Origin: Cinclus cinclus | Taxonomy: Eukaryota > Chordata > Aves > Passeriformes > Cinclidae | Direction: 5' to 3' | DNA: 64,000 nucleotides | Assembly (NCBI RefSeq): GCF_963662255.1 | Contig: NC_085068.1 | Span: 3,658,001-3,722,000 of the forward strand | Shown here: positions 13,101 through 25,500 of the stretch, piece after piece | Position numbering within the stretch: the stretch's first letter is position 1 | Layout: every line of letters starts with the position of its first letter | Program-made: the position numbers and the translations under genes | Notes under the pieces: model-generated | What the model was told of the DNA's origin: nothing | Database searches by the model: none | The model's input: the letters and a program-made list of their open reading frames with translations, nothing else

Positions 13101-16100
13101 TCTATTTTCCAGAGGCTTACCTGTTTGCCATACATTGCATCTAAGCATATGTATCAGTTAAATTGAAAAGTCCCTCCTAAAATGTTCATAGACTTTCACT
13201 GAAAGCCTAGAGCAATAAAATCTGTAATTGCCTAGGCACAATTTCCTAGGTGCCTAGGAAAAAAAAAAAAAGCTTCATTGGCACTTCATCCCTCAGTTCA
13301 ATTAATTTCTCTCCCTCCTGCAAACTTTTAATTTAACTTAATTTCCAGATGCTTACTTAACCACTGTATGAATCCACAAGGTGACTGGATCCAAGCAGTT
13401 ATCCCCAAGCCCATGCTGGCAGCCAGTGCAATTCTCATCACTGTACACCATCAGCCCACTCAGCCAATGTGCAAAACCCTAAAATGCAAGCAGGCTCTAC
13501 TTGCAATGCAACCAAGATTCAGTTGTTTGAATTCAAGTAACAGTGAAAATGCAAGGCTCTTCCATAACTTCAGTCCTACTTAAATGGGTCAGGCACAATC
13601 AATTTTTGAGAGGGAATATGTTTCAGTTTCAAGGAAATCTTACCTGATGGACAAACACATCTTCCTTGGTGTCATTCCTGCAAAACAGGAAATTGAAATT
13701 CGTGAATAAAAGGCACAGTAAATTAAAAACTGAGTTGTTTGCTACAGAGCCAAAATGCACATCTATCGTAACAGGCTTTGAGCATTACTACTCAACCTGC
13801 TCTCAGCTAGTTCCTATCAGCTTACTTTGTGTAGAAAGGAGATCAGCAGACAGCTTACAAAAGGTGCAAAGCACATGCTAAAGGTTCAGCAAGGTACATT
13901 TGTCTTCACTGCTGCACACCCCTCTATCCTTCATAGCCCATCAATGGAGATGTTTGAACACCTCACAGTGACCACTTGCTCCTTCCCAGCAGTGTTCTGT
14001 GGGAGACTGACTACTGCAGCTTTTGGAAGCAGCTCTGGCCTTGCCACTGGAGCCTCAATGTTTCACTCACCTGAGGAACAGCAACACCAGCTGCCCATGA
14101 AGGCAGCACAGTCAATCAAACCTTGGTATCCCCTTCTCAAGAAACAAAGAACAGCTCAGGTCTGTATCAATAAGGATCCAGGAGCACCCAGCCTTCAGCC
14201 TGACCCTGGGAAGCTTCCACAGCTGCCATGAGCCCAAACAACCACAGCTCAGTACCAGCTTCAGTCAGAAGTTCCTCTTCTGCTCTGAAGAGGTACAACA
14301 GAGATACCCTTGTGCTGGTTAGAGCTGCACAAGCCATCTTCCCCACTCCTGAAGCATGGACATCCCAGCTCTCATCACACCAAGCCACCCTCGCTTCTGT
14401 GTTAAGTTTCATTACTGCATGGAAAAGTTTGAATCAACAGCAAAGTGGCTTTTATCTCCTAGAATCGTTAAAGACATCAGTAAGCTTGTGCGAAAACATG
14501 CTCTGAACTGGAGTGCTCTTAGCTAGTGGTAACAAAATACTTGGGTTGGTTTTTAATAAGATAAAGCCAGGTGCTCCTCATCCCTGGCTTTAAAAAGTGA
14601 GAATTGACAATTAAACTTCTTGCAGAAACTCCATCCAAACTACAGCTATTCTGTCAGACATCACCAGTAAAAATAAGTCCTCTTCAAATTGATGCCTACA
14701 GACCTCAAAGGTTACTGGGAAAAGGCAGCCAAAAGGCAGCAGAGCAGAGACATTGTGATTTAATCTCCAAAGCACCACGATGCAGCACCCAGAAGCCCTT
14801 GCAAAGCCAAAGCTGAAAGACTCTTCTTTAAAACACAAAGTCCAAAACACTGAAAACCTTCACAAGAGAACAGCAACATGTAAAAATGCTGAGCACCTTC
14901 CTTCATCCTCAGCTGAAATACAGTGGTAGGAAGTACTCATCCACAAGCATGGACGCCTTGTACTTTTGCCCAAGTTGAATTTTGGACAACCAGACCAGAT
15001 ACTTGTTTGTAAAATCCTTTTGCAAAACGGTTTCCATTTAAGAGGACATCAGAGTTTTGACTCGACAACTGGCTGGGTCACAGAGAGCTCACTGAGTCAA
15101 GTGAAAAACACACCAGGCCATTTTCCAGCCTCGCACACCAGCCACACCACTCCCAGTGCTGTTTTCCAGCGAGCACATCTGGAAGCAGCAAACATGCAGT
15201 CATGTGGACAGGACTATCACTTCCTCAAATAAAATTTGGAAGGGTACAAGAGAAACACCCATTCTGATGGCTGAACAAATCACTTAGCTGATCTTTGTAC
15301 TGCACCACTCTTCCATTCACATCTCTTATCCACTAGAATATATTAGAAAAAGGGAAACAGACCAGCAGACAAAGAGTCCAGCAGGGCACCAAATACCACA
15401 CCAGGCAGTGCAGCTCCAGATTTGGTACGGACCAAGCCAGCACCTTTTGCACATCTACCTGTTGTTTTTACAAACATGAGAAACAACCATCAAAGACCCA
15501 GAATTCAAACTCCTTCCTATTTTGAAACACAATCACACTTGTAACATTAAAAACACACAGAAAATACCCGAAGTGAGCATGCACCTACATCAAAGCTGAT
15601 TTCAGTTCCAAAGTCTCGTTTTATCTGAAAGCACACCTGGCTAAAGCAGAGCCATGCAAGGGTAGGAGCTCATGCACAGCTTCCCTGCAGCCAGGCAAAG
15701 ATTCCAGAGCTGAGGAAATGTCCTCCCCTTCAGTTACCAGGCTCTAATCTCTTGATAATACGAGATCATGCTGGGTTTCTCATTACAAATGGCAACCTCA
15801 GGGATTAAACAGCTGCCAAAGTAATGACTGGGGAAGCTACTCGGATGTCTCAACTAGCTGCTGATGCTTCCTTGCTTGACTGACATCACAGAACATTTTC
15901 ACTACTGAGGGAGCAGGAAAAGCCTTCCCTCGAGGTGGGGTTTGTGGCTGAGACTTGGAAGGCGTTTCCAAGACCAGAGACACGACAGCTCCCGGCACTG
16001 GTGACTGCACAACACTCAGAGCTGAAGCATGGTGTGGAACAATGCAAACTGGGCAGACTGGGAGGCAAGTTTGTAAAGGTGCAGACAAAAAACCAATTCA

Positions 16101-17578
16101 GGAGCTTCACAGACAATTCACGCTAGTTCATAAAGTAACAGGCACTTCAAAAACGCAGTGTTTAAACTAAATATAAACAAAAAGGTCAAAGAGTAACACT
16201 ACACTTGCTAGCCTAAAGGGCGATTCCCCAGTTTTCAGCCACATTCTGAGACTGGGGAGTTTAAGTACCGTGAATTAAAGGAAACAACTCTGGCAACACT
16301 CCGGGGAGGCCTCCCCAACCAATGGGCCCATGAATTGCCCATTTTTTAAAAACTTGTCTGCAGAGCACTTCCTCTCCCTGACAGGCCTACTTTAGGTATT
16401 TACCCAACTCCCGAAGCGCTCAAATTACTCTTTCACATCAACTACTATCATAAAAAGAATCTTCTATGCACTTGTTTCATGACACCCATCCATACACTTC
16501 AGTGTGGCATTAGACCGTGTGAATCGTGCTCCTTTTGCTCGTGTTCCCACATTAGAGCGTGTTTTAACTACCAAGTGCTCAAAGCCATCTTTCTTTGCAT
16601 TGACTGAACTTCACACAGGAGTTTAAACCAATACTGTATGCGTTTGACAGCCAGTATATTTTTATAACCTTAAAAAGAGGGAAAGAAAAAAAAAAATGCC
16701 AAACCCCAAAACGCCATGAAAGGAAGGACCATAACGTAAGACACATCGCCGTGGAAACGAACTCGCTTCGAGAGCGCGCCTCTTGCCCAGGTTACAGGAC
16801 TCGAAAGCCAACCAGGCAATCCCGGAGCGGGCCAGAAACGCCGGGGTGGAGAAAGGGAGCATCTCAGCAGCTCCTTCTACCGAGCAGGGGGCGAGGCGGC
16901 AAAGGCACCGCCGCCCCCCGCCCCGCCTGTCACCCGCGCCGCGCCCCCTCCCCGTCGCAAGGCCCGCCGCGTCCGGGCGCTCACCTGTTGATGAAGCCGT
17001 AACCGTTCCTCACGTTGAACCATTTCACTGTTCCCAAAACCTTCGTTGCTGCGGGGAAGGGGCAGAGGGGAAGGAGGGGAGGGAGCGGCGCGTCAGGGGC
17101 ACGTGGCGGGGCGCGCGCACAAAGGCCCCGCGTGGCGGACATCTTGCGCCGCCCCGCCCCCACCCGGCACGCGGGGCCGGCGGCGCGCGGGGCGGGGAGG
17201 GGAAGGGAGCGGGGCGAGTAACGGCCGGCGCGCGCGCCGCCGGGGACACGCGCCGGGGACGGGCGGGGGGCGCGCGCCGCCCCTCGCCAGGGGAGGGGGC
17301 CGGTGCGGGGGGGGGGGGGGTGGAAGGGAGCGCGCGCCACCCTCGGCCACGGCGGGGGAGGGGCAGGGGATCGGGGCTTCCCACCCGCCCCGAGACCCCG
17401 GGGATCCCAGGCTGCCCTCACCGATGACCTTCTTGTCCCCGCCAGCGGGAGGCGCCGCCGAGGCCAGGCCGCTGCCCCCGTTCCCGGTGCCGCCGTTTGG
17501 CTTGGAGTCGGCGGGGGCGGCGGGGGCCGCCGCGGGGACGGGGGCGGCGGGCGGCTGGGTCTCGGCCTCGCTGCTCAT
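10159..17578 (-). CDS. YBX1: Y-box binding protein 1, 320 aa
   Basis: Coding exons, from the start: 17422-17578, 16985-17048, 13644-13677, 11451-11540, 10929-11231, 10496-10575, 10159-10393; total 963 bp. Exon 7 continues to about 10128 and exon 8 (about 8278-8655) is entirely 3' UTR. YBX1 binds RNA and single-stranded DNA, packages mRNA and regulates translation and splicing. Seen: an Ala/Pro-rich start ([13 protein letters not shown]), a cold-shock domain from about residue 55 with RNP1 NGYGFI (67-72) and RNP2 DVFVHQ (80-85), then the alternating basic and acidic clusters typical of the family ([32 protein letters not shown]) and the end EAEQGGAE. Length is close to human (324 aa). Start chosen by match to the family N-terminus. 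The promoter is a CpG island. Confidence 0.98.
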
Positions 17579-18180
17579 GGCGGCGGCTGTTCGGTGCGGA
17601 CGGTGGTGGTGACTGCTGTTTGCGCCGCCTCCCGCGGTGTGATGGTGACTGAGGCCGGCCGTTGGGGGGGGGGGGGGGGCTGCTCCCTGCTCCGGGCTCG
17701 CTGAGCTCCGCTCTCCGCTCCCGATACCGATCGAACTGGCCACAATGGCGGCGCGCACCGGCTAGCCACCCCGCGCGCCCCGCCCGCGCGCGCCGCAATT
17801 CGCCACCCGGCCCGCCCGTTAAACGGAGAGCCACCCCATTGGCCTCTCCGCCACCCGCCTCCGCCCCCTCGCAGAAACCCTATTGGCTGCCGGACCTGCC
17901 TTTCCTCGAGAGCGCGCGCCCATTGGCCGCTCCGCCCGCGGCTGCCAAGCTCGCTTTTCTCACCGGCCGACTCGGAGTCCCCGCCCCCGCCCCTGATTGG
18001 CCGCTCCGGCCGCCGCTCCCGCCCCCAACGGGTACGATCGGGGAAGTGCGCGCGAGCACGCGGCGGCGGGTCGTGCCCCGTGCCGGCCCGAGCCCGCGTC
18101 CGCCCGCCGGGGACACCGCGATCCTGCGGGCGGCTCCGCTCCTAGCCCCCGCCGGGCGCCCACACCCATTAGTGATTGTC
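16740..18180 (-). promoter_or_regulatory. YBX1 CpG-island promoter
   Basis: This very GC-rich, CpG-rich block spans YBX1 exons 1-2 and upstream sequence, the hallmark of a housekeeping promoter. It contains a canonical E-box CACGTG at 17100-17105 (inside intron 1) and G/C homopolymers at about 17308-17321 and 17664-17679. Transcription probably starts around 17.70-17.76 kb, inferred from the end of GC-rich leader sequence. Confidence 0.8.
17838..18000 (-). promoter_or_regulatory. Four CCAAT/Y-box elements upstream of YBX1
   Basis: ATTGG (CCAAT on the gene strand) occurs at 17838-17842, 17882-17886, 17922-17926 and 17996-18000, all in one orientation within 163 bp. The last is CTGATTGG, the classical Y-box core. 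NF-Y binds CCAAT. Y-box proteins were first isolated on this motif. Confidence 0.75.
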
Positions 18181-18199
18181 AGAAAGGGCCCGGAAGCGT

Positions 18200-20760
18200 T
18201 AAATAGCAGCGGGAAATGACGGATTTGGAGCCGTGTGAGAGCTCCCTAATCCATGTACGGACGTGTAACTAGAGCACTGAGCTGACCCGCGGGGAATCAG
18301 CTTTTCCCTAAGCATCCCACCCTTCCCGTAGGGTAGAAGGCTCAGGCTCCTCACCCTGTGCATTTCTACGCCCCCAGGCTGTAGGGAAAGCATTACTGCT
18401 GGGTCCTTTATCCTGCTGGAGCCGTTCTCCAACCACCGCTTCTCAGCTCCTCTTTGCCTCCTTACCCCTATGTCTTCACCTTACAGTGGCCTGGAGATAC
18501 CCGACTACTCTTGCTGGATGCCTCAGAGGAAAGGTCCAGATGAAAACCCTGTCTTTGTCCAAAGAGTTAGTTTCCCTTAGGCACTTGAAAAATGTGGTTA
18601 GTGGCCAAATTCCCAGCTGTCCCTTGGCTCTGTGATTCGTCTGACGTAAGAGGAGGGAAAGGCCATCAGCAACCACGCAGAAAGTCTCTGACAGATGAGA
18701 CCTTCCACTATTTTTGCAGCCAACAGGTATCCCCTTAGGATCAGCCCTTTCAGCACTGCACACAAATCACTTTCCAGTTCACCATCCTGGGTCCCCACAT
18801 TTCAGTCTGGCCAGGTGAGGGACTCCAATGAAGCCAAGCTCAACCCAGCACATCAATCCCTTAGGAACACTGGTCTCATCCAGCTCTCTTGGGAACTCTT
18901 CCACCTGATCTTCAGCTCAGTTAACAAAGGGAAGGAAGGGCTTGAAAACAATAGCACAATCACACAAAGGTCTGAACCAGGATGATGACCTGGATAAAGA
19001 AGTTAGAATGGTGTCAAAATTGGATGCTGCTTAGTGAGTCACTTGAAAAGCAATCTTACAATAGAATGGGAATTAGGGAATACACCAGGCAGTGACCCAT
19101 GAGGGAGAAAACTCCAGCTCTGGGAGGAAATCTGTGGGGATTTCAGGGCCATGCACCTGCACACAATTCAGACCCTCAGGGCAATGCACAGGCCACCAGA
19201 AACATCATCTCCAGCTGCAGCATCCACAGCTGGAGGAAGATGCTGGAGCTGAGAGGAGCTCCATCATCTCCTCTACAGGATGACATTGCAGGATTTGCTA
19301 CATACAACACAGGGGTGACATCATTATGGGGGAATTCAACCAAAAATGTGGTCTTTGAGAACACTTTCAGCCAGCAGGTAATGAATAAGGCACACAAGAT
19401 GGAAAGCTGAAACCCTGCACATTCCATGTTGAAGGGAAATATAATGGGATGTAATTAGCCATTGCAACAACAAAGAGGTACTAATGGATTTGCCACTCTT
19501 AATTAATCTGGGGAAGCTCTGTGACCCCTGTATGCAGGAAGTGAGACCAGCTGATGGCAATGATATAAATACATCAGGCTGAAAAAGCACTGCTGAGCCT
19601 GGACCAGACATAAACTGGTTTTCCTGGTGAAAAAATGGTGAATTTGGGTGCCCGTAGCCAGAAGTGCAAACCTCAGCCCGGCACTACCAGGCATAGCTCC
19701 CTGAGACATCTGAGCCAGCCTGCTGAGAATCTTCAACCCTCCTCTTACAGGACAGGTTGCCCTCTGCAAAGTATTTGTGGGGCTGGGGAAGAAAGGACTG
19801 GAGTGTTGTGCTTCTTTTATCACCTGATGTTCTGCAGGTATAAAGTGATATGCCTCAGGCTAGAGAGAAGTGAGTATCCTCAGCTGCTGTGCAATCCTAG
19901 TAATGAGGACAGTGGAATCCTGACAGCCAGAATCCTGCTGCCAGGATTTCAAAGAGCCATGAGAGAAAAGACCACAACCAAGCCTGTGGGAGCTTCCTCC
20001 AGCATGTCAGTGCTGGGCAAGGCCCAGCTCAGGCAGAGTGCACCCTACAGCTGCTGCCCAGGGAGGGATGGGATCTCTCCACATGGAATGAAGCACTTGC
20101 AGAACTGACTCAGTCCTAACTTTTAACAGCTCCTATACCTTTGAACAGCTGAATGAGAAGCACAGGACTGGTCCTGTGCAGGGTGCTGTCTTGTCCCCTG
20201 CCAGGTGGGTAAGCTCCCAGCCCTGTTCTGGGAGAAGAAAGGCACCCTCAGCTGTGCTCTCATCACTGCATAGGACAAGCAGCCCCAGTTTCATTCCTAC
20301 AGCATCACCATTCCGTGTTTCCCAGGACAGGCCTGCTCCAACACATTTTTAAGTACCCAGGTGAAGCCCAGCTCGATGGCCTGGTGCTACCATGTGCTAG
20401 GGGAAGGCTGAAACACACTTGTTTACATCAGAACTCTCCTCAGAGCACAGCACTGACAGTGATGGAGTCTGTGCTACAGCAATTCCTCCTGCCTCAGTAA
20501 GGCTCTACACACAAAGGTTCTGGAGATTCCCAAGATACTAAGAACCCTTCTGCCAGCCAGGCAGTCATAGTTACCTGCCAAGTGAAAGAGCTGGTGTACC
20601 AAAGCTCTGCCAAGCTCTTTTCACCTCTTCCTTTACTCAATACCATGAAGTAAATGCCCCTGACTGAACCAGCCTGGGATAATGCGTGCTGCTGAAGATG
20701 TTACTGTCCTTCTCACCTGGAGAATCATCCATTCCCACAAATGTTAATTGATGTGCACTG
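18200..20760. other. Intergenic between YBX1 and PPIH
   Basis: This is the gap between the YBX1 upstream region and the PPIH 3' end. I recognise no exon, RNA gene or clear repeat. Confidence 0.5.
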
Positions 20761-20780
20761 TACATGTTTAAAAAAAAATC

Positions 20781-20786
20781 TTTATT
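20781..20786 (-). terminator. Probable PPIH poly(A) signal AATAAA
   Basis: TTTATT on the plus strand gives AATAAA on the gene strand, followed by a T-rich stretch. PPIH exon 9 has a good donor (GTAAGT) about 20 bases after the stop, so the 3' UTR probably continues in a tenth, non-coding exon ending here. The acceptor of that exon was not placed. Confidence 0.5.
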
Positions 20787-22533
20787 TACATTTCAAAATG
20801 TTTTAAAAAAAGGATGCCCATTATTAAATAATTTCAGGAGAACCTTGAGAGCATGGATCTGGCCTGTGGAGAAATCTAGGGCAGTGGGTGATCTGGCTGG
20901 AATTGGAATTGCATGGAGTCAGCACAGGCCTAATCACCAGCAAAGGAACACTGAAAGGAAGAAGAAATAGGTCTGAAATGCTGGACAGCCCTTTCCTAAC
21001 AGATCCTACAACAGCCAGGGTGTGCAGTGACAGCACAGGGGGCCACACAGCGATTTTAAGTGCATGCCAGTAGCTACACACACCAGTTCTCATCATCCAG
21101 AGAAGTCAGGAGCCCTCCTGAGTCTGCCTGCCAGGCAGCCACATCTGAAGTTAAAAGCAACAGTGCCTGTTTCTCTCAGCTGATTTTCAAGGATCTTGAC
21201 AAGTAGCTGATGTGGCTGTCTGACATCAGGCAGTGCAAAAGCTTTTCTCGTCCCCAGTCAGATGAGAGACATGAGGGTGCAGCAAGGCTGTTCCTAAGAC
21301 CTGGCTGGGAAATAAGTGAGCCTTGTACCTACAAATGAAAGGCTTCCAGGCCCAAGCTGGGCATTAGCCAGAGATCCTGTAGTCCAAACTGAAATAAAAA
21401 GAAAGTCTGGGCCTGAAGACAACCCTAAAGGGAACCCAACCCTGCAAGAAAAGGGACAGCCTTGCTAGTAGGCTTTTTTTAAAAAAATGCCACCAGAAGT
21501 ACCAGGGGAATGGAAGAATGATTACATTCCCTGTTGTCACTTCATCAAATGGCAAGAGCTCCCAAGAGTCTGAAGTGCTGCAGGTCTCTAAGACTTTTTT
21601 ACAAAAGAGGGAACATTGTGGGCAATTCCAGTTGCCTTTGGATATCATTTAATGGAAGGTCAAAAATTGTGGGTATGTGCTTTTGTCAGTTGCCTCCTGA
21701 AATTTGGAAAAAATCAGCACCCAAAACACTAATGCAGTAGGTTTTTGACAAGCTGCAGCCCAACACACTGAAATCTAAACAGATTTGTTTAAATACCTGT
21801 GGTTTTTACAGTAAAGTGAGCAGACATATGGAAACAGTATGTTAGCCTGAGACACTATTGGTTTAACCCAAATGAAGCCTGAATAACAGTAAACAGTGGA
21901 AACATCTCCCTTCAGATAAGGATAGTGGTACTTTTTTCAAATTAAGGTAAGACTATGTAAAATGGTAATTCCTTGGTCCTTCAGTGGTGTTGGTCCTACA
22001 GCTGTACTGAGCAAGGAGGCTCAAGGCCTCCCTTTCTCCTCTCCTTTTCTTGATCCCTGCCTGTCCCATCCATGGATACTCTGCCTTTTGTAGCTGTTGG
22101 AAAGTTCTCCAATCTGCAGGTCAAAGCAAGGCCTCCCACCAACTAGACTGCCTGGGTAATGCCAGATGGATTACTGCTTCAATTCCCTTTCATCCACTTT
22201 ATAGAATCGAGGCTTCAAGACAACCTAACCCAATCCAAGAAAAAGTTCCCACAAACCCATCTCCTCTCAACTGCAGCTGCAAAATCTTATCCCTGCTGTG
22301 CTGCCTCTGGTGTTTGTGCAGCTTGGAGGGAAGCCAGTTTTGGGACTTCAGCTGGCAAAAAATGAACACTGTTAGAGAAGCACTTTCTGGTGTTTCACTG
22401 AGCTGAGACAGCTCTCTGCAGGTTCAAAGGAATGTGAAAATAAGTCAAGAGAAAAGTAAGAATCAGAACAGCCCAGAGTTCAGAGCACTGTGCCTGTGAA
22501 GACTGAGACTTACCACATTGCTCTTTCCTTGCT

Positions 22534-25500
22534 TCACATTTCCCCACACTGAGAAATCACAACTGGCAACTTGGGTTTGTTATTGGGACCCGTAGGCACA
22601 TTCTGGGGACAAACAAATACAGAACATTAAAATTTATAAAAGCACAGCAAACCCAGGCAGTGACAGGTACTGGATGACTGGCTAAGAGATATCTCTGTAA
22701 CATGAGGAACAGGGAATTCCAGACACAACTCTGAGGAACAGAAAAGCACCATTACACATTTGGCAACAGGCCCAACCATAAGCTGGTGAATTCTCTCTGT
22801 AAGCAGAGGTTTGGGACACAGACGAGAGGCTGGTCCTTTGAACTGGAGGGGAGGAACAGAGCAAAAACTGGAGAGCTCCCCATGAAGATACTTGAGGCTG
22901 CTCTGGCTTTGATACTAAAAGCAGCTGCTACAAGCAAAACCAACTTGTGTTCATACAAGAAAAGAGACAGTAGCAAAGCAACCCTCATTCTGAACCTCCT
23001 GATGGGCCGGACTCAGCTGGTCTCCAAATCAATAATTTTCTTTACTTTGGTCTCACTGCACTGATACCCAAAGCAGGCTCACCACAGCCCTCCAGCAGAC
23101 TACACTATGCTGTACAACTCCTTCCATGTGACCTCTTCTCCAAGCCCAACAGCTCTGTGTTTTCCCTGCTTTCTAGATTAGAAGCCCTTATGCACATTAT
23201 TCCATGTGTGTCATGGAATCAATGCTGGATGTCTCAGAGAACTTGCTGCTATTTGTTAAATCTACTCATTATCCTGCCATGACACCCAGGCCTAATGTTG
23301 GCAGCAATTATCACTCGGACTGTATTTATCTTCAGCTCCTGGAAGCCCATCAGGAGATTAGTTTAATTTTTCTTATTAAACATGCTGATCATGGATCAGC
23401 AGAACTGATGATTTTGCATCCACTGAATAATCCCAGGCAATGGCAAAAAAGTGAGATGCTTTACATTCTTGTCTGAGCTGCTGCTGGAACAACTTTTTAA
23501 TTCAGTCTCCTGAACAAATGCAAAGCAAATAAAGCCAAGAACACAATCCAGCTCAGAGACTATGACAATCACAAGATCCTAACATTTCCAAAGCCAGCTC
23601 ATATGACAGCCTGTGCTTCAACAGATTTCCTGCTACATTATAATGATGACAACTGATGATGCCCATTATCAATACTGGTATTCCGTGGTATCCTGTAAAC
23701 AGAGAGCAGGAGAGAACAGGACAACCCTACTTAATCCTGTACATGACTTTCCAGTGCAGACATTCACAGGGACGTAGCCATATTCAAACTTACTTCAATT
23801 TTTCTCATGACCAACAGCCCATCGACAATTTTACCTAGAATGAGAAAATGCATCCACTTCAATATGGCTATTTTCCCCTTTTATTCCCCCCCACTCATCA
23901 CAGGTACATGAATTTTTGTCCTTCCTGAAAAGCCCTGTGCTATAGGGTAGCTATTGGGCGCTTCAGGATCTGTTACTGATCTCTAAACTCATAAAGTAAA
24001 CAATCCCCTTTTCAAACATTCTCCACACTCAGCACAGATTAAGTGCCTTTTCCCATCACAGGGGTGGTATGTGTAGAAATTTGGGGTTTGAGACCACTAT
24101 AATACTGGCTTGGAACTCCTACAGTTCAACCAGCAGTAAAGGCAAGTTAGCAGATATGGTTTCACAGAATTACTGTCCAAAACTCTGCTGGTAATGGAGA
24201 AGAAAGGAATCCTTCCATTCATCTGTGCCTTCTGCGCTGGCACAAAGATTTGTGTACAAATACAGTATAAATAGTCTCTGGAATTCTCCGGTGTTTGTTA
24301 TCCACAAGAAAACTTCCAATTCACGGAGATAGCTCCATGACCTCAGGAAGATCAATGAGGTCATTGAAGAAATAGAACCACTTCAACTCGGACTTCCATC
24401 TGAAGTTCCACTGAACACTGATTTGGATTAAAGCTAACCTGTGAAAAAATGATTAATTTCAACAGTGATCCATTACAGTAGCGGGTTGCCCAGATTCCTC
24501 AGATAGCACAAGCTAGGAGGGAAGAAGGAGCAGGCCATACCCAGAGGTGGTTGGGCACTGAGCAGGCACCCCAGGGAATGATCACAGCCCCAAGGCTTCC
24601 AGAGCTCCCAGAGAATTTCAATAACGTTCTCAGGCACAGAAGTGGTCCTGATGATCGCTTTGATCCCCTCCCAGTTCAGAAGATTCTGATTCTCACTATT
24701 TATTTTAACAGCTGCCCTGCAGGGATGTCTGTGAGCTGGCACTCCAAGACTCTCACTGCAGGTACTCACCAAACACAACGTGTTTCCCATCCAACCAATC
24801 ACACTTGGAGCACGTGATGAAGAACTGGCAGCCGTTGGTACTCGGACCACTGTTTGCCTGGGGGTTGGGAATGGCAAAATACAGAAAGCATACCATTTCA
24901 GACTGGCCAAAACTGAAGGCAGACACAAAAAGAAGAGGTGTTGCTCAAGACTGTAATATTTTTCGCTTATTGCTAGACAAACCAAAGGAAATAATATACA
25001 CATCTGCAGGACAGCACCCTGTGCTGGGATGTAGCATGTCACCACCTCTGGTCACACCAGAACACGCAAGAGCCATGTCACCAACTATTTATTATTGTCT
25101 ACAAAGGTGTGTTCAATACAAGGCTGTGCCGAAGTCCAGGCTCGAGAGCACACTCCTGAAAAAAGGCTGAACTTTTTGGTGACAAGTATTTATTGGCTGC
25201 AGCATTACCCTGAAGAAAACTGAACACCAGAAACCAGGGCAAGAAAAAAACCCCAGCTGATTTCTGGTTTTGGGGAGGTTTCCTCAGAATAAAAATTAAA
25301 AATTGTCAATGATCATGATGAGAAAAGTAACAGCTGTATTGGCACAGGACTCACAGGCACTGTGGGATTCAGATGTGAAATTTTATTCACACCCAAATAC
25401 AAAACCCAGAGCATTTGCACTCTGTTGAGAAAACATCTCTGCAACACTGAAGGCCACCTGCAATATTGACAGCCAGGAGCTACTAAAACAAGTTTCTGTC

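Noticed and set aside
16783..17427. Plus-strand 214-codon open frame near YBX1 exons 1-2
   Set aside because: Low-complexity Arg/Gly/Ala/Pro translation of a CpG island, antisense to YBX1, with no family resemblance.
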